DNA from: Rhytidiadelphus loreus
Taxonomy: Eukaryota > Streptophyta > Bryopsida > Hypnales > Hylocomiaceae
DNA length: 64,000 bases
NCBI GenBank assembly: GCA_947034895.1
Contig: OX344761.1
Location: forward strand, 78,243,839-78,307,838
Reading direction: 5' to 3'
Within the stretch, counting starts at the first letter, position 1. Each line of letters opens with the position of its first letter. The notes beneath the pieces are model-generated. The model saw only the letters and a list, made by a program, of their open reading frames with translations, did not search any database and was not told where the DNA came from. A program made the translations under genes and the position numbers. Below are positions 24,735 to 49,936 of the stretch, in pieces.

Positions 24735-25604
24735 TACAGAGACAGAGGAATAGAACCATGTGGAGTGTAATTTAGTACTAATGAAACCTTCAAGAGATTA
24801 TTATGAATCTTTGTGACATCAATTCTTGAGTTGAGTTACAACTTCCATCTTCAAATTGTAATGGATATCTAGTGAAATTGTTTATCTGAATGGCATAGTT
24901 GATTAAATTAGATAGTGGTAAAAGAAAGACAGTTGCAATTTATTTAGAATTTTGTTTGGTACCCATGAATCTTTACATTGGAGTGATTGAACTCTTGTGT
25001 TCCAGTTCTTCACCACCCACCTCTCTATAAGGTTAGTAGGTTACATGGAAGCAATTCTAATGCCATTATATATCTTGTGATTTCACAACTATTGGGATCT
25101 TGATGAGGTAATTGGATAATTGCTTATAGAGATTAGCCGTTGACCAACCTATAAGTAGTGCCCAATCTTTATCCCCAAATAGAGCTCCGTTTTGATAATA
25201 TGAGGTGCATGAATTCTAGTGATTACTTCAAGACAAATAGGTGAGCCAAAATGGATTTATAGTTGAGACAACCTCTAAACCCTTAGCCAACAACTTGCAA
25301 TAGCCCAAAAGTTCAAAACACTTTTCAATTAACTCAAACAGTTACTTACAATTAGTTGTTCATATATTCATTACTATCAAACTTCTTGACACTCTAAGCA
25401 AAGGTATTTCATTTCTCACATAAAATAGCACCACCTCTCATCTTATGCCACCTATATTTTAGCCTTGAGTCACAACTTTCATTCACCCCAAATTACAAGC
25501 TTAGTTTCAAGAGTCTCTGAGCAATCAATGAGACTAAGTTAAAAGTTTTTTTGAAACAATCAATGGGAGTTGAAGCATTTCAAACTTCAAGTCTCAAGTT
25601 TGCC
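24735..25604. other. Intergenic, nothing recognised
   Basis: AT-rich, without supported features. Confidence 0.5.
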
Positions 25605-25830
25605 AAAGTGGCCATTTAAGAGAGTCTAATGATGGCATGAGTAAGTATCAAATTTGAAAATGAATAAACGTTGCGCGTGTTGGAAACTACTTGGGTAGAC
25701 TAACTTTCTCTCAAAGACTAATATTTTTATACAAAAATTGTCATGTCGACCAACTAGCTAGTTTCAATAGAAAGACTAGTAGTTTGGGTTGCTTCTATAT
25801 TAGTCGGATAAGCCACAAGGTTGGATACTT
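25605..25830. repeat. Duplicated intergenic block (partner 20150-20390)
   Basis: Same orientation as its partner, more diverged at the left edge. Confidence 0.8.
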
Positions 25831-25947
25831 GGAACATAGGGTGGATGCAAGAAACACCGAACGATTTAGGGAGCGTTCTGCCAAAACTGTGTTTTTTCTG
25901 CCCAATACTACAAGTACTCCTAGTACTGCAAAACGGAGCAATCTCAA

Positions 25948-25970
25948 CCGTTGATTTGAAAAATCAACGG
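25948..25970. other. Short perfect hairpin
   Basis: CCGTTGATTT and AAATCAACGG flank GAA. The surroundings have repeated AGTACT phrases, so it may be the core of a decayed MITE. Confidence 0.6.
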
Positions 25971-25974
25971 CCAG

Positions 25975-26734
25975 TAGTACTTTTGAGTACTTTATAATAC
26001 TGAAATTGTACTACTTAAAAAAAATGACAGTTTGTCACAGAAACTAGATAAAGTTAAGTATAAATTAATAATAATTAGAAAATCATGAATAATAAAAAAC
26101 TAAAAATTGGCCATTTGTAGAGACGTGATAGTGATTACATTTCACCAAAAACTAAAAATTGAAACCATCATAAATGTTAGGAGCGCTATGGGCAAGGGAC
26201 CCCTATTTGCATGCATGTTGAAGACAAAGAATTGTGTTTTTTTGAATGCCCTTTGGTAGGCACATGCCCTTCTATTGTGGCAATAGCCTACAACAATCCT
26301 AGACGTACATCATCATTTTTGGATGCTCCACAGTACTAAAAAACCCTAAAACGCAAAGTGTGACAAATTAGGTAAATTACAATTTAATTAAAGGATTTTT
26401 TTTCAAAATTTCTCAAAAATAAGGAATCTGAGGACTTCCAAGTTAGCCATCTCCAATAAAAATTTCAAGTACATGGACTTCATTTCCCAAAAGATATGAC
26501 AAATTGCATTTCCATCATTCCAATTGTGACGCCAAATAGTACTGGTGTTTCTTGCATTCACCCCATAATGTGAAACAATTAAATCGTTTTGACACAGGGA
26601 GCTCATATTGACTTCCCAGTAGGAAAAATGGAAAGAATTATCAGCGTTTCTTTATTCCGAAGGTACTATACTGGGAATTTGTATTCACAACAAGAAAAAT
26701 GAAACATTCAGGGAAATTACATCATTAAATGTTT
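25975..26734. other. Intergenic, nothing recognised
   Basis: No supported feature. Confidence 0.45.
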
Positions 26735-26849
26735 TCTGGGGGGTCGGGAGGGCCGTTTCGGGGTCGTTCCTGACACTGTCTCGCCCCCCGCAATTTCAAG
26801 GAACATGCGTTCCCGATTAAATAAATAAATAAATAAATAAATATAATAA

Positions 26850-26895
<46 letters not shown>

Positions 26896-27035
26896 TTATT
26901 TATTACTCTTGAAATGAAAAAAAAAATAGAAAAGAAAAATTCATTTTTTCCGACATGGTCGCTTCTCGACCACGTCAGCTCGCAGCGCGAATCCGATTTC
27001 GACTGTTCCCAAAGGCAGGGAACTCAGAGCCCTCT
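26735..27035. mobile_element. Probable MITE with an AT microsatellite core
   Basis: GC-rich ends (GGGTCGGGAGGGCC on the left; CAGGGAACTCAGAGCCCTCT on the right) around an AT-rich middle. It resembles the element at 8095 in its GTTCCC, GACGTGG-like and CAGCG phrases. The core is (AAAT)n/(TA)n at 26818-26902. Ends are not sharply defined. Confidence 0.45.
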
Positions 27036-27410
27036 ACAACATAGAAAAAACATCTAATATAGAACATTTGGGGAAAAATCACCAAGAATTTGCAAGAAAT
27101 TTATGTTGTAATGTGATGAAGAATGAAATGATTGAACTTGAAACTAGTTACTGCCTCTTTTGAGGCTATTGTGACAAATTGTCACAATGGATCCAAAAAA
27201 AAATTATTTTAAAAGTTTTTGTTCACCCCCCCTCTTCTTTTCAAAAAATTTAAAATTTTAAAATTTTAAAATATAAAATTTAAAATATAAAATTTTAAAA
27301 TATATATATTTTTTAATTTCCACTCACCCCTCCTCCCTCCCCTCTTGTAATTTTCAAGGGGGTGTAAGAATGCCAAATAATATGGGATATACCAGACCGT
27401 ATACCAGACC

Positions 27411-27411
<1 letters not shown>

Positions 27412-27460
<49 letters not shown>
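27412..27460. repeat. (TA)n microsatellite
   Basis: About 24 TA units in a row. Confidence 0.95.
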
Positions 27461-27463
<3 letters not shown>

Positions 27464-27654
27464 CTGTATTTGTATTAATATGTATCCCATATTTGTATTC
27501 ATGTTCAATATTTGTATTCAGATCCAACGACTACAAATTTTTCTTTGAGGGGGGGTGGAAATAATTTTTTCCCTCATGCAACGACTCCTAATTTTTGGAG
27601 AGGGGGAGCTGGAACGACGGAATCACAAATAGGCTGTAATTGCCTCTTTTTGGT

Positions 27655-27905
27655 ACATTGTGATGAAGAATGAAACATTGATTATTGGATGAATGAAATT
27701 GTAACCTTGGATTGATGAACATGGATGAAAATTTTCTTTTTAGATGGATGAATAGGGATGAAAAGTTGTTGTAGGCATGGATGAAATTGACAACTTGGAA
27801 GGACAAGAAGGGATGAAAATTATTTTTTGGATGAATGGTATTGCAATATTGAATGGACAAAAATGGATGAAAATATGATTGACATTCCAATATTGGATGG
27901 ATGAA
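27655..27905. repeat. GGATGAA-type minisatellite
   Basis: The phrase GGATGAA followed by AAT or TTG returns about every 20-40 bases, more than ten times. It is degenerate. Confidence 0.75.
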
Positions 27906-27911
27906 CATCAT

Positions 27912-29150
27912 GGCTTAAGCCAATTGCACAGAATTGTCTTGTCCATGCAAATTCTACAACTGCTAGAAGAACGATTCACACAATTACTAAGACTAAATTC
28001 ATTAGCTCTCATTCTACAATATGAGCACTACCAAATATGTCGAATTTGTCCCTAATCATTTTCATTCAACTTTAGTAGTTCAAATTTCATTGTTTTGATG
28101 TAAAAAGACTATGGTAAAGTTTATTATGAAATTATATTGGTAGAATTTCAATAAGGTATATATTTGAAAGAAAAAGATACTTGAATTTTCATATAGAGAA
28201 GAAGATGTCCAAAATTTCAACTTGTTTTGTTTGTTTCAAAATAAATGCCATTTTTGGATGTTTATGTGTATAAATATTGTCTGACTTTTATATAGAAATC
28301 ATATATTATTTTGATTTTTGAAGCACGTTCTAGAAGTACATAGTGGCCTAAGTTTTCATGAATCTATAACTAAATCTATACATATCATATTTTAAATGCA
28401 AAATTCATAAATGTGTTTACATTCTAAGTCCACCTTCCTACAATTATATTTTATTGAAATATGAAATTGGTAATTTCAAGTAGTAGTATTTATTGGCTAA
28501 ATTCAAATAATATAGTAAGTATTGAACTCATTATTTGATGGAATACATAAGTTTCTCTAAAACTCATATAGTGGTCAAAGATAGCTCAGGAATAAACAAA
28601 TGACACTCTTTTGAATACACATTTGCTTTAAAAAAATCTTAAGTCTTTAAGAAGTGTAAATAAGGTTTATATTGTTGTACACATGGAATACATTCAAAGA
28701 TAGAAAGCTAGGATGAGGCTCTAACTCTCTAAGAGATGGTCAACTAAATTCTGAAATAATTTTTGTTTATTTAAAAATGTGTAGTATAAATTTTTTGAAG
28801 TAATTTTGAAGCATCTTTGAATCCTTAACATGTATTTATGCAAGGGTCCAAAGAAACATAAGTGTTTACTTCTAACGCAAATATCTTCCAATGCACAAGG
28901 TGAAGGTTTGAAATGAGTGCTACATACGTTTATACTTTTATATTGTAGGATCCTACAATGAGTTGTGCTACAAAAAAATTGACGGAAAAGTGCTTTGCAC
29001 TTTGCAATGGAAATGGAAGTTGTCATTCGCTTTGAATGAGGAAAATGTCTTGTGGATGTTGCACAAGGTGTTGCGGGTAACCCAACGACGCTAACATGTG
29101 AGCCTAGAAATGCAAGTCTACAAGCCTTGAGGTTGGATGTAAGTAGGTAC
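27912..29150. other. Intergenic
   Basis: No supported gene. A 30-base stretch at 28849-28880 is identical to one at 23117-23150, where the kinase exon 2 fragment loses homology. Confidence 0.5.
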
Positions 29151-29154
29151 TTTA

Positions 29155-29450
29155 CAATTATTTAAGGTGTCTATAACATACATATTTATAATATAAGTAC
29201 CCTATCACCATAGAAGGTGCTTATAACATAGGTACCTATAACTTACAGAGACACCTATAATATAAATATCCTATAACCACGGAAGGTGCCTATAACATAG
29301 ACATCTATAATATAATTAAGCACCTACAATATAAACATCCTATAATCATAGAAAGTACTTATGACATAGGTACCTGCAACAAAGACACCTATAATATAAA
29401 TATCCTATAACTATAGAAGGTGCCTATAATATAGGTACCTATAACATAAG
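29155..29450. repeat. Minisatellite with GGTGCCTATAACATAGG-type units
   Basis: CCTATAA, ACCTATAATATAAATATCC and GAAGGTGCCTATAACATAG recur in order, giving a degenerate unit of about 60-70 bp and four to five copies. Confidence 0.85.
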
Positions 29451-29993
29451 CTTTTAGGCTCCTAGGCTCATAAGCTCAAGATCCTAGGCTCACATGCTAG
29501 CAACCGTGGCGGGCAATCCTTTACAAATTGAGCATTGGAATTTTGAAGAATCCATGAATCTAAAGCCATGCAATTGTTGATGAATAGACTACAAATATAG
29601 ATATATAAAAACAAATTTCATTTCTACTTAAAAAAAATAAGATTTTGACACCATTAATGCTTAATATGACCATTTAGATTTACACAATTTAATATTGACA
29701 AAAAATTTGTGTAGGAATGCAAGAAGATGAATTCAAGTGCAAGAGAAACATATCATATGCTTCTTTGATTGTGTAATGAAATAAAAAATACCCAAAAAAT
29801 AAATTTGTCTTTTGTTTTTTGCCTACCAATTTTGAAGTACTATAACTCTTTTTATATGAGGTAATTTGAATGAACATCCTTGGTATAGGAAATAGTACAT
29901 GTTGAACTAACCAAATGCAACAAAAGATGTATTTGAAGAAAGTCAAAACTATTTAAAAAAAATACATCATCCCAATTATCCAATGAAATTTAA

Positions 29994-30952
29994 CCCCTCA
30001 AGGCCCAAGGCCTTTCTGGATTTAAAAATATCATAGCTTTTGAAGTGCTATAAATCTAAATGTCGCTAGGTTATACAGATCTCAACCGTACAATCTTGTA
30101 GTTCACATGTTGTAGATGTCATGGATCAAATTTGAAGTCATTTGACCGTGTTGATCGAAAGATTATAATGTTTTAGTGTTGAAAAAGTATGCTGAAATTT
30201 TCCTAAAAACACATTTGGAGGTGAAATTTGAATTTTGAACCTGCTCAAATGAAAAAACTTTAAACTATGAAGTGCTTGAAAATCAGCATACAAATACATT
30301 GGTGAAAGAAAATATCATTCGATTGACTCATTGTGTCTACAAAATGGCTTTGAAATGTCAAGAAAAGTTGCCAAAAATTACACCCAAGGCTGAACCTCCT
30401 TCCACTAAAATGCCTGTCAGTCACTCAATATTTTTTGGAATGATATGAAATTTTAATGACACAAACTAGACCAGTATGTGCAACTTTCCCAAGAAAAATT
30501 ATTGAAAACGGGCATTGTATGAAGAAGAAATAGGCCGCTACAGTTCACTATAATGAAAAACTATTAGGGTTTTGAACATTGAATTGCTCCCAAACATTCA
30601 AAATAACCTAGATTGATATGAAAATTTTACCACAAGAACTAGACTTCAAGGGGAACATAATTCAACAAATTTTATTGAAAAAAAACATTGTATGAAGGAG
30701 ATACAATCCCCCAAAGTTGCAGCCATTAGGTGCAGTTTTGTGAACTCAAATTATACTTGTGAATTTTGATTGGATTTCAAGAAACTAATACATCTTTTAT
30801 TGATCTGAAAATTTTACCACACAAACTAGAAAAGTATGCACAACTTCTCCAACAAGTTTTATTGAATTTGGACATTAGATGCAAAAGTTACATCACTTTG
30901 AATTGGACTCAATCTATGTGAGGCTACTTTTGAGCCCCTGGGCGTTGAGGGG
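29994..30952. mobile_element. TTAA-flanked element, 959 bp
   Basis: Left end CCCCTCAAGGCCCAAGG, right end CGTTGAGGGG, with TTAA outside each (29990-29993 and 30953-30956). No coding frame. Internal phrases such as TGAAAATTTTACCACA repeat at about 200-bp spacing. Confidence 0.75.
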
Positions 30953-31134
30953 TTAAAGAACAACATTGTTTGCTTGCAACATTTTAAAACAGTTATAGCA
31001 CTTTTATTTATAGATAAATGTCAAATCAAATGTTGTATTAATTTAACTTGAATAAAAAGGTATTTAATATTCATACAAGATCTTAAGCGCAACCTAGAAC
31101 TATAAAGTAGCACCAAATTTAATTGGTGTCTTAA

Positions 31135-31467
31135 CCCCTAAAGAACCATAATTGTCCTTTTAGAGGACAAATGGGATTTTTAATAAGTATGTATGGGCTA
31201 AATTTTTTATTTAAGAAGGTTCAAAGTCAAATAATCTAATCCCTCAATGTGCTGAAAAACTTGTTTTTTCCACTTTAAATGCAAATATCTTGCAATCCAT
31301 ACAGTCAAAATTTCTGAAATTTTTTCCGCACATTCTCATATTTGTTAGGTGTAAGATCCTATATTAGCTAGATATGGAGGGGAAAAAAATTCATTTTTTT
31401 TTACTCTTTGCTATAGAAATGATAGTTTTGAGTGGTTTTGGGCAAAAAAGTTTTAGTCTTTTAGAAG
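31135..31467. mobile_element. TTAA-flanked element, 333 bp
   Basis: Left end CCCCTAAAGAACC, right end CTTTTAGAAG, with TTAA outside each (31131-31134 and 31468-31471). Same family as those at 11092 and 29994; it lies in tandem with the latter. Confidence 0.65.
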
Positions 31468-31595
31468 TTAAGAAACTTGCAGACCTCTTGTACTACCTAG
31501 AATTAATAAAAGCACTTGCATTTCAATGTCAAATTGTCAATTTAATGTAAAGGAATTGGAAATTTAATGTATTGTTTTGTTCTAGTTACTTAAAA

Positions 31596-32004
31596 CATTA
31601 GAGAAAAAATGAGGCCTCCAGAGGGTTGCTCCGGAGTGACCAAACAAGGCTATTGTTTTCAAAGTAGTCCCTGGCCGGAATCTAGTTGCAGAGGAAAGTC
31701 AGCTTGGGTGAATATCGCCGAAGCAGTCAGCCCCAGTGACTAAAAATGATTATTTATTATCATTATTTTATTTATTTATTTTATTTATTTATTTATTTAT
31801 TTATTTTGCAATTAAAATTTCTATTTTTTTTGAGAAAAAAAGAAGAAGTAAAACTAAGTTCCTATACCACTAGTAGCATTGAAAACTGTAGATTTGAGGT
31901 GGGCAATTTTAGGGTGAAAAAAAAATTTGCCAAAAAAAGAAGATAGGAGGGTAGTTCAACTATTGCTGGAGCAGCCCTTTGGAGGCCTCATTTTTTCTCT
32001 AATG
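31596..32004. mobile_element. CATTAG-type MITE
   Basis: The left end CATTAGAGAAAAAATGAGG is the exact inverse of the right end. The repeat runs on through CCTCCA and an AGAGGGTTGC or AAAGGGCTGC variant. The middle holds a (TTTA)n run at 31764-31805. Related to the element at 8095. Confidence 0.85.
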
Positions 32005-32381
32005 ACTCTTTATTAATATTGACATTCATTTTTTATTCTTTTGATAAAGAACAACAAATTTTAGTTTCCAAATATTTTCATCTACAATATCTAACAAATT
32101 TAGGAAAACATTTTTGGAATGATCATAGTATAAAAGTTTGAAGGTGACAATCCAAAAAAGTTAATAAATAATGGTTGAAATAGTGGTGTTGATTTGTTTC
32201 CGCCTTAAATGTATTGTGTTGCCATTCATTTGGTAAACTATATTGTAATATAGCATTGAAGAGTATTTTCTATCCATTATTTTGGAGATGATCTTAATCT
32301 AAGAAAAAAAACATATTTGAAAACTTACTAAAATATTATTTAATGGATTTTTTTTCAAATTTTCAAATTGAGTCATTTCCT

Positions 32382-32478
32382 CTAGTAGAAAATCTGAAAT
32401 TTTTGTTGTTTTGATTATGTTGATTTGGGTCAATTTTTTGCTGATTTTGATAGAAATTTGTCAGATTTTTTATTAGTG
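32382..32478. mobile_element. Decayed CACTA-like foldback MITE
   Basis: Begins CTAGTAGAAAATCTGAAATT, like the element at 8158, and ends CAGATTTTTTATTAGTG. Shorter and diverged. Confidence 0.55.
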
Positions 32479-32608
32479 TTCAAAATAAGGAATGTAGAAG
32501 TTTAAATGAATGACATTCAAAGTTAGATTTTTGCAATAATCATTCCTAAATATGAAATTTGAAAATTAAAAATATTCAAAAGTAAATAATTAAGAGTTTG
32601 TAATTAGA

Positions 32609-32740
32609 CTACTAAAAAATTTAGTTTTTTATTTATTTGGTTGCATTACTTTTCTATTGATTTGGATAGTGATATGTTGATTTGGACAAAAATCAACAGA
32701 AAAGTGAATCAAATCAACAAAAAAACTAAATTTTCTAGTA
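32609..32740. mobile_element. CACTA-like foldback MITE
   Basis: The left arm (CTACTAAAAAATTTAG onward) and right arm (CTAAATTTTCTAGTA) pair over about 50 bp with a few mismatches. No clear 3-bp duplication was found. Confidence 0.55.
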
Positions 32741-32949
32741 AAAATTAAGAAATTTGTAGAATATAGAGTATGAGATTATTTTCCAAATTACAAGATTTTA
32801 AATCTTTAATTTTTTGAGAATTTTGAAAGTGTCAGTTGATCGTAATTGCCAACAAATCAACACTTGGAACAACAATAGCAATTTAGGAATAGAAAAATTT
32901 ACAAAAAGAAACTAAATGATATTTGTATTTATTTGTGTTAATTATTTAA

Positions 32950-33195
32950 AACAATAACACATGAAAAATTCAATAGAAAAAGTTCAAAAGTGGTGTGTTT
33001 TGAACTTTGAAGATGCTAACTTCAAAGTGTCACAAGAATTCTATTTTAACAATTTTGGAATAAATTCAAATGGAAAACAAGGTAGATTATTGGAGCTACA
33101 TTTTAAAAATTAAAAATCAAAAGCTATGTGAAAATTCAAATTTTGACTTCCTAATGTCCGCAGGGCTTCCAATGTCCTTTAACCCTTAAAGGACA
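32950..33195. repeat. Dispersed repeat (partner 10800-11045)
   Basis: Same orientation as its partner. It ends at a TTTAACCCTTAAAGG motif of the TTAA family. Confidence 0.6.
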
Positions 33196-33339
33196 AAGGA
33201 GTGACCTTGGGAATCAATCATCCCTTAATTTTCATTACCGTGTGAATCATCATCTTTAGGAATAGCAAAAGCACTCATTAAAAATCAAACTACTGGAAAA
33301 GACCTCCCCCTTTTCACAACAAAATTTCAAGAATGAATA

Positions 33340-33749
33340 AGGTAGTATGCTCTAAAAGTGCTCGCTTTCTTCAAAACCGCTCCTATTTTCAGGTGAAAAA
33401 TGGAAACTAGGTGATCCTTAAATGGACCACTGTAAAAATTGAATGCATCAAGAAAAAAATATTTTTCTATTGCAAGAGCCAAGATTGTCTTTGATATCCG
33501 CACATCTGTTTACAAATTGCACGTGAACAGATTTTGGGGGACCTATGGTCACAAATAGGTGCCTATGCCCTGAATCTTTGAAAATTTATAAGTAATTCAA
33601 AAATACTTGGAAAAATACAAAACCACTTGTGTTAGTTTCTACATCCATTTTTCTTTCTCTGAAAAATGATCTAAAAATAATTCTATCCACTTCAGCCTAT
33701 GAAAAAGGCGGACCAACTCTTAAATGGTCGCTTTTAGAGCATACTACCT
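33340..33749. mobile_element. 410-bp MITE, copy 2
   Basis: Left end AGGTAGTATGCTCTAAAAG with its inverse at the right, TA outside both ends. It is the inverted-orientation partner of 24325-24734 and has the same length. Confidence 0.88.
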
Positions 33750-35206
33750 TAGTTGCAGTTTAGTCCTACTACAAGGATTCCTGTCATCCATAAAAGTCAA
33801 ACGTCTGAGTGTGTCAACGTTTGAAAGTTAAAGTGTTACACCACCAAGTGTGACCTCGTATGCAACTCTTGGTCCCTGATTCAATGTTGAGCCTTGTGCT
33901 TTACACCTTCCTGACCACTAAAATAACTTCGCGGAAGCTTCTGGGCTGCGAATTCTTCCAACCGACCGTCCCGAGCTACTTCCAAGCCTGCTGACGAACA
34001 ACACCGCGAAAGTGCGGCGCAGTGAAGGACGTCGCGTCGGAGGGGAAACTCCGTAACTTTTCCGGTGACATGACACTCGCCGGGAGCTGAATATAAGCTC
34101 CCTGCATGTGTATTTAATTCATTTCTGAAATTGAAACAAGCGATCAGTAAGTTGCATTATATTTCTGTGCATGTCCCCGGCCTCCCTCCTTACGGCCTCC
34201 TCACATGTTCACCCGGTGGGCAAACTTTCCTCTAATTCAAGCAAGAAGACAAAAGTGGCTCCACCGATGGTCTTGCCCGGTTGGGCAAGCGGCCAACCTC
34301 ATTGGTGGAGACTTGGTGAAGACGAGGGAATCTAATACGTGGAAACTTTTTATTGTCTCCGTCCCCACCCACCGGGTCCACATGGAAGTGCAATATCTAT
34401 TTTTCACTGTAGCACCCACTGTGAAAGTTCCCCGATGACCGATACATGTGAGAGGCCCTTAGCCTCCAGAACACGCATTGAGAAAATCGACGTCTTCTGG
34501 AAGACTAGATGTTTTCTTAGTACGCTTCGTGTACGTGAGGGAGGGAATAAAAGTCTCCTGGAATCACAAGAACCCACTTCCTGGCACTGGGTACTGCTGC
34601 ATGTAGGGAGCCTTCCCCGGGGTGTGTTTTTACTGGGCTTGTACGATACTCTATTATAAGAATTGATTCTTCACTTGCCCCCATGTTCAACAGGCTAGCC
34701 TACGTACTGAAAAATAATCTAAATTAATATGTGAGATACCGAGAGTACGTACTTTCAAAGACAGCCCGCGTGGAGCTAAAGTCCACCAACGCGCCGGACC
34801 ACTGACCTTTCCGGCTTATGAAGTCCTGCACTGTCTGTAAGTCTGCGTCACTACGTATGCTTCGTCCAACACTCATTGATCCCGACTTAATAGCTACTTC
34901 GCTGTTCAATAAATAATTAATGCATCGGAGCCTGTGTACGTGTTGATCAGTTCAACAGAGCAGCTACATGTAAGTTAACCTCAGTACTCAGTTCCTCTGT
35001 ACCCGGGGAGTTAATTCATCTTCGACGCTAGTACTACGTACAGTATTACGAAGAAGGATCCAGAGACCGTTCAGTGGAGGTGTAGAATCGTTGAGTGCAG
35101 TAACTATCCAGTTCTTGGCTTGATTATTGAGAACGTATTTCACTAACTAAATCATCAGTACTAGATCGATCGATATCAACCTCCCGCCCGTGCACCCGGG
35201 CCTGTT
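33750..35206 (+). promoter_or_regulatory. Upstream and promoter region of receptor kinase copy B
   Basis: From about 34600 it is duplicated at 20590-21482. A TATTATAAG motif at 34648-34656 is kept in the other copy (ATTATAAG near 20684) and is the best TATA candidate, about 550 bases from the ATG, which would mean a long leader. CCCGCGTGGAGCTAAAGTCC near 34765 is the best-conserved block between the copies. No gene was recognised at 33750-34600. Confidence 0.45.
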
Positions 35207-47153
<11,947 letters not shown>

Positions 47154-47660
47154 TTGTTGTCTATTGAGTACGTAAAATTGGTGGCATTGAAATGAATTCA
47201 ATAGTTAGATAAGATGGCTTACAATGTGCTAGATTGATTACAACCAACATACAATCATGGTAATTGAATGAGCATTTTGATGCTTTTTGAATCTACAATT
47301 TCCCAACTATATTGTTGTATCCTCTAGGTTCAATGACCTTCTACTAAGTCACACTTGGTAATAAAATACATGGTGATTTATTTTTGAATCATGTGAAATT
47401 TGCAAATTAATGATATTGGCAATGAACTAATGACGATGATGATAAAAGTGATAGTTTATTGTGGGTTTTTAAAACAAAGTTTATCCCATATATTCATATT
47501 TAAGATGTCATAAGAAAATCATTTGTGATATTGATTTGAATTGAAGACAAATACTTTAAGTAGCCTTTACATATTTTCAGATTCTTTTGTGAATTCCTAG
47601 CATTTCTAGATATTAAGACTTTTTCAAGGGCTAGAGTAATAGCATTTTCAATTTCTAAAT

Positions 47661-49240
47661 TATTTTGAAAATATTTTATTTTTTGGTTTCTGAAAATCAA
47701 TAGTTAAGTAAAAAATTTAGAATTAAAATGGATATAATTCCACAAAAATCAAAAGATAATTTCATATTTGTCAATCTATTTAGTGGTGTCGATTATCGAT
47801 GGCCTAAGGTAACTACAAATTAGGTTTTGAAATCATGAAGTATTCAAAGGCTCAAAATGTTCTCTAATGTATTGTTGTATATTTTTTTCTTCAATGTATT
47901 AGTTGCATTTGTCTGTATACGAAGAATGAGCATATTAACCAATGGACATTGTCGTGAGGTTTTGTTGCCTATTTAGAAAATCACAAGGCTTTAAGCTATA
48001 GTAAATGTTTGTGATAGGGGAAGAAATGCAAATAGACTAAAGAAACCTTAATCCAACACCTATCCAATCCACGAAATCCAAATAGAACCATAGTTCCCAC
48101 AACAAATAAGAAACAACACTATTGCTTTAGCAAATTTCCTTCACTTATAACCCTGGAAGTAACTCTCAAACTTGTAAGATGCAATAGCATTCAAATCCCT
48201 TTCAAGTTTATCTACCGCATCTTTGCAAGCTTTAAAGTTTAACCCTCCTAAGCATACAAAAAGTAAAAGCAATCCTCAAGACCACAATTTACTCAAATAA
48301 GTGATGATATATTAAATCATTCTCAATTTGTCCCAACTTAGATTATAAGGTTTTGTTCAAACCAAGTTCATTGAAATCAAAAAAGAAAGCCGAATACCAA
48401 AAACAAGAGAGTTCCAAAGAAGGAAGCCAAGCCTTTTAAGTACTAGTCAAGAGGACTCAAGGCTACCAACAATATGGGACAAATGCCCTATCAAACCCTC
48501 CAACTGAGCCTAACAACCCTTCGAACAATAAAGGACAATTGCCCTTTCAAACCGTCCAATCAAGCCTAAGAACCTTTCGGCTTCTCCTACCAACTTTTTA
48601 ACTTGGAACCTACTTAAATGTAATAAGATGCCTAACTTTATAACTAGTAGATGGCCTACATCATGACAATGCTTATAGAGTCTTATGTGATTCCAACTTC
48701 AAAATTCATAACTAATTTGAAGAAGGTCCAAAGGATATGAAATGACTTGGATTCAATTCCGATTTTATTTTATCTTTTAAGGAAAATTTACCAAAAAGTA
48801 TTTTGGAAAGTCAAGTTCCTTAAAATTGCAAATTAGATAGTAAATGGTCACCTTATGAACCTCCTACCTTAATTGTAATCCCATTCTAGAATTGACCCTT
48901 CCATATTCTTCCCAAAAATATATGACTTCTCTTCATGAGAGCATAGGTTGATTAAAGGTATGAGAGCCTAGGTTGCATTAGAAGGGATTTAGCCCCCATA
49001 GAGGGTTGTGGATTCCCCTACGTTTCTAGATTGTGGAAATGCATAGCAGTAGTAGACTACAGTGGTTTGATGTGGCTGAAATTCGACCATGCCAAACAAG
49101 AATTTTTTTTTAAAGAAAAACCAAAGGAATTTTTTTTTCCATTTTAAGTATTAAAATTTTATTATTTTATTTGTAAATTCAAATTTTTGACAACACACTA
49201 CTCTTGCGCTGCATTAGGAACAACAAGGGGATTGATGGGG
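47661..49240. other. Intergenic between copy B and the large element
   Basis: No gene recognised. Two 65-70-bp tandem units sit at 48443-48590 (both with GGACAAWTGCCCTWTCAAAC). AT-rich until 49240, where the GC content rises sharply. Confidence 0.5.
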
Positions 49241-49936
49241 AATTTCGTTAAAATGGCGGTATTCCGAATGCCATTTGTACATGAAGGTCCGGAAAGGTGG
49301 TTTAGGATGTGTGCTACGTAGCCAGTTGGATGTGATGGTAGGGTCCGACAAAGTGATCCCACGGCACGAGAAGATGCATTTCTGCGTACTAGGAGAGGAA
49401 GGACAGACAATGGGCACAAATCTAGTTCGCAAAAGGCGGGCAAAACGAACGGGGAGATGGTGGAATATTCCTGGAATCTTTGGAACCGCAGGCTTTCTGT
49501 CGTCGCCTCAAATGGAAGGGGGGGGCATCAGGGGTAGGGGTCAGGAACCCACGATGGACAATTCGGTGTGATCATTCATGAACGCGGGATCAACAAATAT
49601 TGCACAAAGAGAACTCAAAATAGGACTCCTTCAAATGGACGAGCCCCCCCCAAAACGAAACGCATCATTTAATATTATTTCTCCTCGAAGAAAATGGTCG
49701 GTACAAAAATCGGCCAGCATGCACGCCACGCTTCCTAGAGTCTACCAAGGACCTCAACAATGCAATCTCAAGCACCAGTCCAAAACTACATGGATTGCCA
49801 TTGACCGCTCACCGTTGGCTACATTATATGTCAAATGCCGTCACTCGGCCAAAACGCATGGTAGCTGAGCGCGCATCGAAGATAAAGCTTCCAACATCCC
49901 TCTCCAGCAAAGCCCATCATAATTATTCTTCAAAAG

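Noticed and set aside
27370..27564. Small frame with an Ile-Tyr repeat
   Set aside because: It is produced by the (TA)n microsatellite.
49275..49571. 98-codon plus-strand frame near the left end of the large element
   Set aside because: It starts inside the sub-terminal repeat and has no splice partners or recognisable motifs; it is more likely 3' flank of the transposase gene.
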